Shown here one piece after another: positions 46,413-57,316 of a stretch of DNA of 64,000 nucleotides. Both the position numbers and the translations under genes were made by a program. The notes below the pieces were generated by a model. That model saw only the letters and a list, made by a program, of their open reading frames with translations. It searched no databases and had not been told where the DNA came from. Within the stretch, counting starts at the first letter, position 1, and each line of letters starts with the position of its first letter. The stretch is from positions 372,001 through 436,000 of the forward strand of contig WUJK01000006.1 of assembly GCA_011317545.1 (NCBI GenBank). Reading direction: 5' to 3'. This DNA is from Coniella vitis. Its lineage: Eukaryota > Ascomycota > Sordariomycetes > Diaporthales > Schizoparmaceae.

Positions 46413-47945
46413 ATGGTTTCCGCCCACGGCTGCGTTAGCATTCGAGCCCTTTGTGCCGCCGTTCGTACTGCACCCGTTTGTCGGTCATTGAGCTCTGCGG
46501 CCTCTGTTCCTGCAATGACACCCATGGAGCCGCCACCCGCTATCAAGGCCAAGAAGCTCATCAATTTCCTTCGAGGGTGGCCCTCGGCCCATACACTACC
46601 GTCTGAGCTCCTCAAATCAGCTTCCAATAAGGTTCTCTCAAACCCGGACGTCTTCGTGCCCGGCCTACAGTACGGTCCAGACCCAGGGTTTCAGCCGCTT
46701 AGGGAAGAACTGTCGCAGTTTCTGAGCGGTTACTACGACACCAAGCCAGATGCTGAGAGAATCTGTATCACTGGCGGAGCGAGCCAAAGTGTGGCCAATT
46801 TGTTGCAGTCCTTTACAGAGCCCGTCTATACCAAGGCAATCTGGCTCGTTGCGCCTTGCTATCACCTGGTGTGCCCCATTTATGAAGACGGAGGCTTCAA
46901 GAACCGCCTAAAGGGTGTCCCAGAGGACGAAGAAGGCATCGACCTTGACTTCTTGGAGGAGGGTCTCAAGGAATTTGAAGGGAAGCTCGATCCCAGTGAC
47001 CGTCCCGTGTTCAAGGACCCACAAGATACGGCAAGAAAAATATACCGCCATGTCATCTATGTTGTTCCTACCTCTGCCAACCCCAGCGGCAAGACAATGA
47101 CTTACAGGAGGCGGTTGGCATTGGTCCAGCTGGCTCGAAGATATGACTGTCTTGTGGTTTGCGATGACGTGTACGACTTTCTGCAGTGGCCTATCGTGGA
47201 TGCTACACAAACAACACCTACGACTCTTCCAAGAACCATGGCTCTGCCACGCCTCGCTGATATTGATTTTGCACTTGGCCCTAGCCCACATGATACTGCA
47301 CGCTCAGATGGCAGGTGGTTTGGTCATGCCATCAGTAACGGCTCCTTTTCCAAAATCATATCTCCCGGGATGCGAACTGGCTGGGTCCAAGGGACACGAG
47401 ACTTTGCCTATGGAGTCGCCCAGACTGGCGCATCAAAGTCGGGTGGTGCTCCGTCCCACTTCTCGGCAACAGTGGTGCACGAGATGATGCGCAGCGGCGA
47501 TCTGACACGGCACATTGACGGGACATGTCGGCCAAACCTACAGCGGCGTCACGCTCTTCTCATGAGCGCTATTCACGAGAAGCTGGACAGATTCGACATT
47601 GAGGTCCTGGACAAGAATGTTGGAGAAGACGGCAAGGCTACCTATGGTGGATACTTTGTCTGGATCACTTTCCCCCGAGGTCCTGCTGCTCAAGACATTG
47701 CGCAACGAGCGATAGAGGACGAAAATCTAATTGTCCCTGCCGGCTCGACATTTGCAGTCAAAGGAGACGCCCAAGCTGTGGATCTCGATAATTGCATCAG
47801 GCTATGCTTTTCCTGGGAGGAGGAAGACGATTTGCTTGAGGGCATAGACCGACTGGAACGGGTCATTGACTCTTTACAGAGTGGGCGGGCACCTACATCA
47901 CAGGATCAAGCCACGAATAGGAGGCGCCTGGACGGCTTCGTGTGA
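46413..47945 (+). CDS. PLP-dependent aminotransferase, class I/II (YER152C-like)
   Basis: A fold-type I aminotransferase related to fungal YER152C/2-aminoadipate-type transaminases; the substrate is not known. Single exon; from ATG 46413 it is 510 residues. The N terminus MVSAHGCVSIRALCAAVRTAP is basic and lacks acids, so mitochondrial import is possible. A second start near 46515 (MTPMEPPPAIKAKK) would give a cytosolic form. Family features are ITGGASQSVANLLQSF (cofactor phosphate loop), VPTSANPSGKTM, VVCDDVYDFLQW (Asp and Tyr at the PLP ring), and the Schiff-base Lys314 in NGSFSKIISPGMRTGWV. The C-terminal domain has the substrate-binding Arg in NCIRLCFSW. An earlier ATG (46167) exists, but the extra residues look like leader DNA. 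Confidence 0.88.
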   Translation: MVSAHGCVSIRALCAAVRTAPVCRSLSSAASVPAMTPMEPPPAIKAKKLINFLRGWPSAHTLPSELLKSASNKVLSNPDVFVPGLQYGPDPGFQPLREELSQFLSGYYDTKPDAERICITGGASQSVANLLQSFTEPVYTKAIWLVAPCYHLVCPIYEDGGFKNRLKGVPEDEEGIDLDFLEEGLKEFEGKLDPSDRPVFKDPQDTARKIYRHVIYVVPTSANPSGKTMTYRRRLALVQLARRYDCLVVCDDVYDFLQWPIVDATQTTPTTLPRTMALPRLADIDFALGPSPHDTARSDGRWFGHAISNGSFSKIISPGMRTGWVQGTRDFAYGVAQTGASKSGGAPSHFSATVVHEMMRSGDLTRHIDGTCRPNLQRRHALLMSAIHEKLDRFDIEVLDKNVGEDGKATYGGYFVWITFPRGPAAQDIAQRAIEDENLIVPAGSTFAVKGDAQAVDLDNCIRLCFSWEEEDDLLEGIDRLERVIDSLQSGRAPTSQDQATNRRRLDGFV

Positions 47946-48524
47946 GTACGCTTCGTGTGATGTACAAAGACTCAAGAGCCAGGCATGGCTTATACTTTAA
48001 GTGAGTCATCTTGAGTGATGACACCTTTACTCATTTATAATTCAATATTTTCTTGTGGTTGCCTATATTTCGTCACATTACGGCAGGTTTCTGGGAGCGT
48101 TGTCGACGGGTCGTGATCGATCTTCCACAACCCCAAGTCCACGATGCAGTTATTCATATATACAACGCGCGGCCCTGGACGGAGCAAGGAGAGATTTGCT
48201 TTCCATGAGAATAAGATGCTGAACAAGGCGCGCCGTCGCTGTGCGCCTTGTCATATGAAATTCGTTTATCGATGTGGTATCATTGGTGCTACTTGATTGC
48301 GCATCTCAAGTACGGTATAACCTTCGTTCAGACAAGGTTCGCCCATCACCAGCTATCAGTTGCTGGTTGAGCATTGCTATGCAAATCTTTTGGCTTTCTC
48401 CATCGCCATCGCTGTTCTTTGAACGCTGCCTTGCGCACCCCAAGTGTTGAGATCCGCACTCTGTGACCCCCAAATCACGTTTCTTTCTTGGTGTCGTCCT
48501 TACTTCTCGTGCACTCTGCCCCCT
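47946..48524. other. Convergent gap
   Basis: 3' flanks of the aminotransferase and the Cys-rich gene. Nothing is recognised. Confidence 0.45.
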
Positions 48525-48996
48525 CTAGTAACCAGGTGGGCCACCATTTGGGCCCGGGCCTCCAGGGCCTCCGGGGCCTCCAGGACCTCCAGGACCTCCA
48601 GGGCCGCCCCAACCTTCGCCACCGCCAGGGCCGCCCCAGCCTCCAGGACCTCCAGGACCTCCGGGGCCACCAAAACCACCTCCCGGAGGGCCTCCGGGAC
48701 CGTCATCACCACACCCGCAGTTGCAGCATAAACAGCAGCAGTCACAGTCGTCACCATCTCCACCACGGATGCTCACCATCATGGGTTCCTCAGCTGCCTA
48801 TTGAGTGCCGTGAAAGTCAGTGAGCTGTGACTCTTGCTGGGCGGTAGCACGCGCGAGGAGAGAGGAAGGGAGTGACTTCGAGCGGCCTTGCTGGAGGCAA
48901 AGCGAGGAGACTTACAGGCTGCTTGCTGATGATGGAGGAACTGGAGGCAGGAGCCTCCATAGGCTGTTGTTGTTGAGGAGGGGCGACTTGAGGCAT
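48525..48996 (-). CDS. Small Cys-rich protein with Gly-Gly-Pro repeats, function unknown
   Basis: Not a family I can name. Two exons on the minus strand, 48996-48916 (27 codons) and 48797-48525, give 117 residues. The intron starts GTAAGT and ends ATAG, in phase 0. The N terminus is Gln/Pro-rich without a signal peptide. The centre packs eight cysteines into twelve residues (CDCCCLCCNCGC) next to acidic residues. The C-terminal half is a low-complexity run of about fifteen GGP/GGPGGW-type repeats ending PPGY. The clustered Cys could bind metal or be palmitoylated, which would attach the protein to membranes; both are inference. The open frame, clean splice sites and repeat kept in frame support a real gene. 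The antisense frame of the repeat is also open but biased by composition. Confidence 0.65.
48530..48700. repeat. Tandem GGN-GGN-CCN repeat DNA (Gly-Gly-Pro coding)
   Basis: On the plus strand this reads as repeated CCAGGACCT/CCAGGGCCT-type 9-mers. It encodes the GGP repeats of the minus-strand gene and is prone to unit gain and loss. Confidence 0.8.
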
Positions 48997-50682
48997 CTTG
49001 TGTGTTTGTTGTTTGGTTTCTGGAAGATCGAGACGAAACGTTCTGGGTTCGTTGAACGGCAAGTCTACATTCTGATGCCTCGAACGAGCATTTCGCGCAA
49101 CGGCCCCTTTGGCCCCTTTATAATCGTTCCACGACGGGAGACCCTCCTCCAAAGGATGGCCCAGCAGGGGCCCACGCGTACAACCATCAGGTCAGTGGAG
49201 ACTGGCGGAACCCATGATTTCGATATGTGGAGCTGCCATTCGTCCCAGTCCGCGAAGGCTACCTACCATCCGTCGCCCGCTTGCGCAACTCTTTGGTAGG
49301 ATACATAGTATTGCCTCTTTGCCTTGAGTTTGCACTCTGATGCGGGGAGAGTGGGATTTATATACAGTACGGAGAGCATGTGTGCGGCATACTCAAATCA
49401 TTTGCGTAATTGAACGAGTCAAGCGCTTGGTGGTTACTATAGTACGTACACGCTGCGTTGCGGCTCGGCGCGCTCCCGAAATATCTACATAGTACATAGT
49501 ATGCTATGTACTAGGTATGTAAGGACCGACTGCCTGTCGAAGGGCCCAGTACAGTACTGAACATTACTACTTACAAATGTTGTAATGAAACAGAACGATA
49601 GGACGTCTTCCTGTTCAAGAGCCTGTCGCCCTTGCACCTGCCACGGGGTTGTTTTGCTTTCCGACCAGTCCGCGAATGCAAGGTCTGATGAGATTGGCTG
49701 GACTGTTGGAAGTCTTGGCTTTCATCTAACTGGGAAGGAGTCCTTGAAGTAATGCTGGCCCAGGCCTTCTTTTGCTCGCTAGCTATCAAGTACCAAGAAC
49801 AAGGTCTATTTCCCGAGTGCTATGCTATGATTTCCACCTTTTTTTTTTTTTTACTATGTACAACCACGTTTCACCCATGGGCAATCAAGGAATGACCGGA
49901 CTCACAGTGCCTCGGAAGCATCAACCGAAGTTTACGATGGGGACCAACCTTGCGCCACGACATTTTTTTCTGTTGCCCTGTGGAGTACATAGTACTTTGT
50001 ACAGGCTGGTGGTCCAGTGGTCACCGGTCAGCTTGCCATGTATCCATCGCTTTCCGCCCTTTGATGATTTCAGGCAATGAATGCGCTTCTTGATATCTTC
50101 AAGTTCTCCTTGCAGCCGCGGCACACTCCAGTCAAGGGCAGGTGCGAAGGCTCCTTATCCTGTGTCCATGTTGAGGATGAGATGGGATGTTAAGGATTAT
50201 GTAGGGCGGGAAGTTCGTTTGTTCCGCTTTGCTCTGCCCTGCCCTGCCCTGCCCTGCTGCCCTGTGCGGCAGTCCTGCATATGATTCCATTTTCCCGCAA
50301 GGGGAACCCTTCCCTTATGTTGCGTAATAATTCTATTTTGACAGTAAGCACTCCTTTGCATGTACAACGTGCTATGTACAGCGAGGCATGGCCGCAAGGA
50401 AGGGCAGGCAGAGACGAGCGTGCATGATAGCACAGTAGCAGAGAGAATGTCACTACGTACAAAAGGTGGGTGCCAGAGTCATGGAAAGCAGGTATAATTA
50501 TACATGGCACATCTTGATAACATAACGAAAAAGTCTATTTTTGTTAGAGCTTGCGTGTACATACTATGTATGCCCCAATCGCGCATGGCCGCGCAAAAAC
50601 ACCGAGAAAAAGAAAAAGAGACAAGCCACAACTACATACGCAACAAACTCATGAGTCATGACACTCTATGTCTTCATCATCA
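48997..50682. other. Long intergenic gap
   Basis: 1.7 kb without a supportable gene. It holds TACATAGTA-type motifs near 49301, 49485-49515, 49855, 49984-50002, 50368 and 50561, a T run near 49840, and a TGCCC tandem repeat. Confidence 0.5.
50235..50256. repeat. (TGCCC)4 tandem repeat
   Basis: Four perfect TGCCC units followed by TG. Confidence 0.85.
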
Positions 50683-52477
50683 TCAAACATCATAGTATTG
50701 GCACTCCTCTGCCGCCTCAGCGATTTGCTCGTCGGTGGGTCTGTTGACGATCAAGAGATAGAGGACGTCCTGTGCGAAGATGGGTGTTATTATCAAGTGA
50801 TGAAAGGAAGGCAGCGAGTTGCGGCAAACATCGGCTGCCCAGAGGGGGGGAAAGCTCCCCAGAATCGGTGGTCTTTCTCGAACTTACATTTTGCAGCAAC
50901 TTCTTTACTCCTCCAACGAGACCACCACCACCACCACCGCCGCCGCCGAGTCTCGCGATGGGTCGTTGCTGAAGGACACCCTGCCGCCCACGCCCCCGCC
51001 CCGGCATCGCGCCGCGCCCACCACCAAGCCCTTGCGCCTGCAATGCTGCCATCCTGGCTCCCAAGACAGTCCTGCGATCCGCACCCCACGACTTGACCGA
51101 GTCAATGCCGCGCTCAATAGGCGACTCGCGACTGCCGTTGCGCCGCTGCTGAAGCGCAGCCAGCCGATCCTGCACCCCGCCAATCCGTGCGCGCCCGTCC
51201 GGCATCAGTGTCTGCAGCAGCGCCGCAGGTCCAATCGGCAGGGCGCCGCGCTCGTGCAGTTGTGGGCTTGCAGCGAGCTTGCCGCCCGTGACAAAGGCGA
51301 CCAAATCGCCGCTGCTGGCCGGGTGCGTGGGGTCAGCGTAGCGCGAGCGGAATTCTGGCCTCGGCTGCTGGTTGGCCATTTTGCTGTCTGGATGCGCGTC
51401 GGACCACTTGATGACCGCGCGCCGGTCCAGGTAGTCATTGATGAAGGTGCCGCCACGGTGGAGGGCGTTTTGCTTTTTGGCTTCGGCTTCAGGGTTATCT
51501 GCGAGCGTCGAGGCGGCGGCGTCGAGCACGGGAAAGATGAGGGGGGCTGTTTCGGGAAACTCAAAGTCGGTAGACCCAGAGGACGACTGCATGCGGTGCT
51601 TGAGCTTGGAAAAGGTGCCCTGGGATCCTGTGGGTGGTGACGAGGAAGAGCCGCTGGCGGCGCGGATTCTAGAGCCGAGATTGAAGTCGACGTCGGTAAT
51701 CATGCGCGGGTCACTGGGCTTCCACGTCATGAGGATAGCGACGAGCCCGCGCGGTTGAAAGAATTCGTCGTTGACCTTGTCCAGGAACGCATTCGTCTTT
51801 GCGCGGCTGTGAGCCTCGGCCGCGGCGTCTGCTACCAATTTGCAAGCCATCGACACAGCGATGGTGACGGGCTCGGGGACGTGTTGCGCAGCGAACGAGG
51901 CCAGATTGATTGCCTGGATCCACGGACTCGGCTCGACGGCCTTGTTGAGCTTGTCAACAAAATCGAGAAAGGTAGGCTGGTCAATCCCCACTTCTTCCAG
52001 AATTGGGGCGTACGCGCGGATGAAGCCTCGCGTTCGTGCCTTTGGCCGCCGCTGGGTGAGCACAACAGGCAGCTCAAGGCGTCGAGCCAGTGGCACGTTG
52101 GGTTGCGCGGAGAGAGGATGCTGGCTGATGAAATCGGCTGAAAGCCGGGGCACGTCTACCGCATATCCTTCCGTGCTTTCTCCAAAGGCTCTGCCGTCTG
52201 TATCGTCAAGTTCCTCATATGAGGGGGGAGCTTCGCTAGCAAGGCTTGCTTGCATGTCGTCAAGCTGCCAGGCGGCTTCATCCTCATTTGGCGGCGGCGG
52301 CGGCGACGCCGACCCCTCAAGCTCAGCGATCTCCTGGGAAGCATTGCGCGGATCCGTCTGACTTTGCTCCAAGGCTTCAGCCTCCCTCTTCTTTTGTCGT
52401 CTTTGTTCTTTGTGATAGTGTATGCTTTCAGAGGCAAAGCCAACTCCGGCCGCCAGGCCTTGGATGAGGGAAGACAT
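50683..52477 (-). CDS. Fungal protein of unknown function with QRRPKARTRGFIRAYAP core
   Basis: I cannot assign a function. Two exons on the minus strand, 52477-50888 and 50769-50683, join in phase 0 to 558 residues. Without the join the frame runs into an unrelated Arg/Ser-rich tail. The N terminus is Gln/Glu-rich with a PPSY (PPxY-type) motif in APPSYEEL that could bind WW domains of Nedd4-type ligases. A compact folded core spans about residues 125-300. It begins LPVVLTQRRPKARTRGFIRA, continues with helical SPWIQAINLASFAAQHVPEP, and ends near FFQPRGLVAILMTWKP. I recall similar cores in uncharacterised Pezizomycotina proteins. The C-terminal part has a Gly/Arg-rich patch and a glycine run. 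The new last exon gives an acidic helix ending EECQYYDV. Confidence 0.82.
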
Positions 52478-53300
52478 ATAATCTGTTGATTGGTTGATGC
52501 TGCTGAATGATCAACGGGATGAGAACCTCGGGGACTTGAGCAAATCGAGTTATAAGACTTCATATGAAAGCCCTATGAGAGCAAAAGGATGAGGTATCAA
52601 AGGCAAATGCCAACAAAGACATTGCTTTCCACTGCTTTCTTTTATAGCCCAAGCCATGGCTCATATTTCATTGCCAGGAATCTCATCATCTAGCTACACC
52701 ATGTAGTGCGAAGAGGCAGCCTTTGTGCAATTGGTTGCTTTTCACATTGATAATTAGGCCGACACGACGAGCCTCGCGGTATCAATCCAAATCGGTCTAG
52801 CGCAAAAACACATCAGCGTGGCTTATACTTGATCACCAAAGCGCCTTATGCAGGGCTTTACTCTGCTGAGCAAAGCGCGGCCACGAAGCAGGGGCTCAAC
52901 TAATTAAGCAGGAATCCGTCTCGATCGGTAGGATCCTGGCGGCTAGAATTCTGCCAAGTTGCGGTCAATATCGTCGTCTTTGCGCCTGGAACTCGGATAA
53001 AGCGGCATTTGGTGTTTTAGATCCGTGCGACTACCTGCGCATGTTTGGCGTGCTGGTTGCGCCGATATTCAGCATCGCCAAGTACGCTGACTAGCCTTGA
53101 CCTTCGGCGCTGCACGATTCATCAGTTTATACGGCACCCAATTGTTTTTCTTTATTCCCAGTGCTTCGGCTTTCTGTCTGTGGGCATGATCGTGCTTCTC
53201 TGGGATTTTGTGCAAGATTGAAAACTCTCTGCACTCAATATATTGTGCTATTGAGCTACATAAGAACGCCGCTTGGAGTCTTTGGACTCTCGTAACTTCT
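52478..53300. other. Intergenic gap between same-strand genes
   Basis: Promoter of the unknown 558-residue protein and 3' flank of the GH125 gene. No gene is recognised. Confidence 0.45.
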
Positions 53301-55068
53301 CTATAAGCTGTATGGCGTCGAGTCTTTGAAGATCAGATGTGGTTTCCGCTTAGCAAGATCCAAAATCGTGTCAGCAAAGACGCCGTTGGCCCAAGCGAAC
53401 CAGCTCCCTACAAATCAAAGTTAGTGAGCGTTTTCCCACTTACAATTGGCAACAGCAGGGACGTGACACTTACGAGTATACGAAGCACGAGAGTTGACAT
53501 TGATACTCTCGTGTATCAATCCAAGTTTCGCAGACTTGAGCACAAAGTCAAGACAACCCAGAATTTCAGCATCATCATCACTGGTTTGCGCCTGAATGAG
53601 CAAGCTCATGGGCCATGCATTCGTCAAACCAATGTGCGGACCTATGTAGTGGTTAGCTCACTTGTACGCTTGGACTTGGGCGGCGTTCGTATAACCTACC
53701 GCCAATGCCTTGAAATTCCCTGCCCACCAAGTAGTATGGATTCGATGCTCGACTCAATAGCATCTTGCGCGTGTTTTGGTAGACGTCGTTGTCTGATGGT
53801 ACAAAACCCATGAGCGGCAAGGCTAACAGACTGGGATAGTTTGCATCATCCATCAAAATTGAAGAGCCATAGCCATCCACCTCATATGCAAAGACCCGTC
53901 CAAATTTGGCGTGGTTGACAACTCCATGCTCCCAAATTCCCTCGGTGATTTTCTTGCTCCATTGCTCAAGCTTTTCCGCCCTTTCAGTCTGACCGTCGGC
54001 TTTGAGCGCAACAGCAGCCCTCTTGAGCTCGACAGCCATCATTGCGTTTGCTGGTATGAAGAATCCGAGAATGGTAGCATCGTCGCTGGGTCTGAAAGCA
54101 CTGCGAACAAGCCCTGTGCCGTTATTCAGTGGGTTTCCGACGCCATCAAGGTTCAGCGTTTCGGTGCCCGTCCATGCCTGGCGCTTGAACGTGTACATAT
54201 TCTTGCGATACTGTCCAGTTTCTGGAAGAAATGTAGACATGCTCTGCTGCTCTAGCACTCCCAATAGCGTGTCTAATGCGAGGAGCCACCGGGAGTGGAT
54301 GAACTTGAGCGACCCAGTTGCCTCGTAAAAGTTATTTGTTAGAGATAGAAAATGCGCAAGCGAGTCGAGCTCATATTTGCATTCGAAAACGACAGAGGGC
54401 TCGTATGTTGGATGTACGACATCGTCTTGACCGTTGTAAGAGACCTTGAGGCCCGAGATAGGTGGTGGTTGGAAGGCGTTGCAATACGGCGACTGAATCA
54501 CATATTCTGCCTGCGTATTGACTGCTCCGAGAACCAGGTCAAAAATCGCCTTGTTCTTCTTGGCGAGTGGCATATATGGTGTCAATTGATTGCAACTGTC
54601 CCGTAGCCATTCTGCGGTGATGTCTCCCGTAACGATAAAAGACTGTGGCCCTTCCCAAGCGCCCTCGTCATAGACGTTTCGTCCGTATGTCTTCTTGGGT
54701 ATTTTTTGAGTTCCGTCGGTGTGGAATTTGACAGTGGTATCCGTCGTGGAAGGAAAGGCGTTCTCGAAGAGCCGGGCGAGGTCGGGGTCTTTCATGCGCG
54801 AAGTGACCTCGGAGATCACGTCTTCGACTGCGTCCGAGTGGAAAGTTCGACACCTCGGGTGAGGTCGCTGATAAGGTAGTCCTAAAGGTCCGTCGCTAGG
54901 GGGACCATGCGGGTGCATCGAATAGCGAGCGTAGTCGGGGCATGCTTCTTGCCAGTCGACTTTGTCGTCGTCGACCAAGGGCTTCTCTTGGATGCTGCCA
55001 AGCTGACCTGCGCAAAGGATGGAGGGCAACAGGAGCAACAAGGCCACAGCTGCCGACCGTCGAGCCAT
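53301..55068 (-). CDS. Glycoside hydrolase family 125, exo-alpha-1,6-mannosidase type
   Basis: Predicted inverting exo-alpha-1,6-mannosidase acting on mannans or N-glycans in the secretory route or wall. Exons on the minus strand: 55068-53700, 53641-53474 and 53407-53301; 547 residues. The protein starts with a clear signal peptide (MARRSAAVALLLLLPSILCAG), and that Met was chosen over an upstream in-frame Met. GH125 blocks are seen: FIVTGDITAEWLRDSCNQLTPY, ANAMMAVELKR, DDANYPSLLALPLMGF, GPHIGLTNAWPMSLL and SWFAWANGVFADTIL. The last two are rebuilt by splicing. It has the typical length and organisation of fungal members. Confidence 0.93.
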
Positions 55069-55747
55069 TGTGGTTAACAACCAAAAAGAAGCATATGCGG
55101 TGCAAGCAGACCAATGGATGCTCACGGCAAGCCAATGTACTAAGTAGGAGGTTGGGGACCAGTGGGCGTACGCAAGGGCTAAGCACGGACAGACAATTAA
55201 AAAGATGCTAGTAGAATGCTTCCGTTGTCCGCCATCCCATCATCTAACGTCCCGGATGGAAGCCCTCATGACTTGGTCGCATCAACGAGGAAGAAGGCAT
55301 GGACTGTGTGTGTGTGCGAATGGTAGGCGATGGCGTTGCTTAAGTATGTTGCAATGTTATCGAAGATATGCCGTCTCAACGCGGACCTAGCAACCAGGTT
55401 TCCCGATTTGAACCCTACCTGACCCTGCTGACCAGCCTGCCAGTCTTGCCAGCTAACCCTTCGTGGCTTGGTGCCCGTCATTACCCCGCGTTGCCGGTAA
55501 ATTGCAGTTTCCAAACCCCACTAATAACACATCCCCAGAGGCCCCAAAGTAGCGCCCTAACCCCCTGTCAAAGTCACCAAAGACGCTGAGGATAGAGGAA
55601 TGTGATCACCGAGTAAGTACAACGTTGCAGCTGTCAGTCCACTGAATGCCCAAACCTGCCTATCTAGAGTATGCGTGCAGGTGCCAAGGACGTTATCACA
55701 CGGTACGGGTCGAATGTCGGCTGAAAAAAATAGGCGTATGCCGTCCT
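55069..55747. other. Intergenic gap between GH125 and POL32
   Basis: 0.7 kb, tandem arrangement. A GGTTCAAATCG (minus strand, near 55405) resembles a tRNA B box, but no clover-leaf folds around it. No gene is supported. Confidence 0.45.
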
Positions 55748-57316
55748 TTACTGTTTGCTAAAGAATGACATGATGTTGCCTTGTCCCTTTGGCGCCGGTT
55801 TCTTTGCCTTCGTAGGTTGCGATGCACTCTCGGTTGCTTTTGTAGGAGGCGGTGCGGGCTCGTCTTCTGAAAAAGACTCCCAACCAGCCTCTTGCACAGT
55901 AACTGAAGTATGTCAGCGAAGGCCATATTCATAAAATTTCAAGCAACTTACCCAGATAGCCTTGCTCATCCATAATAGTCTTTTTCTTCATTACCCGCCT
56001 CTTGCCGCGCCGTCTGCCATCGTTGGTGCTGGAGATAAGTTCGGACGGTGCATCGTCTTCCTTTGCTTCGTGTGCGGGTGAAGTTGGCTCCTCCTCAGGC
56101 TCTTCCATTGGCGTATCCTCTTTTTCAGGTTCTTCTTCCTCTTCTTCCTCACTGCTCTCTTCCATCATGCGCTTCAGCTCTTCCTGTCGATCCTTTCTGC
56201 TCTTTCGTCCTATATCCCCCTCCTTCTTCGGTTCAGGCATTGCTACAGTATCGTCTTCACCATCGTCGGACAGCGCCGGCAGGCTCGAGTTATCGGCCGC
56301 AGGCGATGTTTCCTGTCTCGGAGCATCCGCCTTCTTTGGCTTCGATGCAGCTTTTGCAAATGATTGCATGATACCGCCTGATGCACCACGTTTCGCAGTA
56401 GGTCTCTGGCTTCCCGACGATGCGGGTGTCGACTCCTTGGAGACAGGCTTTGCTTCCACCTTGAGTGCAGTCTTGATGGTTGACTGCGGTGTAGACTTTG
56501 CGTTTTCTGTTCTCGATTCGATGGGCTTCGCAACCAGCTGCGCTATCTTTTGAGCCGGCCCACGTCTTTCTCGGCTTTGCGCATATGGATTTCGGATCGG
56601 TCCAAAGGCTCCCGCCTCGCCATTGGTCTTGTCACTGGTCCGCCCATCTGAGACTGGCCTTGCCACATCCGCAAGTAGTTGTATATCCTTGACGTTCAGG
56701 TTAGTTATTGCAGCCACCGGACGATGGGCAAAGAATGCAAACCTTGATTGCATGTGAACCTATGCTGTAGACGTGGATAGACTTCACTTGATCGTATTCT
56801 GAGAGGACGGCTAAATGTGTGTAAGATAGTTGTACAATGCGGAATTGTTCAAGAACGGGCCAGCACAAATTACCTCTGAGGCTTTCTTCTGGGACAAGAG
56901 ACAAGATCATGACCGGTGTTTCTTCGAGAAGCGACGAGCGTTCTGGTGGCGAGCTGCTCATCTCCACATCTTCATCGCTCTTGGTATGGCCATTAGCTTG
57001 CACAGCTTTCCTCGTGCCGTATAGCATGTACGTTGCATGAATAGAGCCCGGTTGCTTCTTGTTTTGTAAACCATGAAATTCATGGAGCATTCTGCCTCCT
57101 CATAAGTAACTGGATCCATATCTGGCACTGCCCACAAGGTCGCTTACTGCTTGGCGATATTAACGTTCACTTTGAGACTCCGACTCAAGGATCGATAGGT
57201 TACCTAAAAGGGTCAGTCCACGGTGCCATTCCGCCCTATGAGTTTGAAAAAGCCTCACTCACCGTCTTATTCTCCGAGATGACCTGCTCGGCAAGATATC
57301 TCTTATAGTCGTCCAT
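55748..57316 (-). CDS. POL32: DNA polymerase delta subunit 3 (Pol32/Cdc27)
   Basis: A PCNA-binding subunit of DNA polymerase delta, shared with polymerase zeta in translesion synthesis. Six exons on the minus strand: 57316-57263, 57203-57148, 57091-56874, 56810-56743, 56687-55952 and 55902-55748; all phases agree, 428 residues. The N-terminal folded region (MDDYKRYLAEQVISENKTVTYRSLSR across two joins, then MLHEFHGLQ and HATYMLYGT) matches Cdc27. A long acidic/basic disordered part follows. The very C terminus is a PIP box, QGNIMSFF. The acceptor of exon 5 is AAG rather than the usual YAG, yet it restores HAIKDIQLLADVAR. It is divergent from RAD18, sharing a 496 bp promoter. Confidence 0.92.

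Noticed and set aside
48444..48823. Plus-strand frames across the GGP repeat
   Set aside because: Repeat composition keeps several frames open. Only the minus-strand model has clean splice sites and a coherent start.
50819..51640. 273-codon plus-strand frame
   Set aside because: Antisense to the 558-residue unknown protein; composition-driven.
55395..55415. GGTTCAAATCG on the minus strand, tRNA B-box-like
   Set aside because: Flanks do not form a T stem, and no A box is placed correctly.
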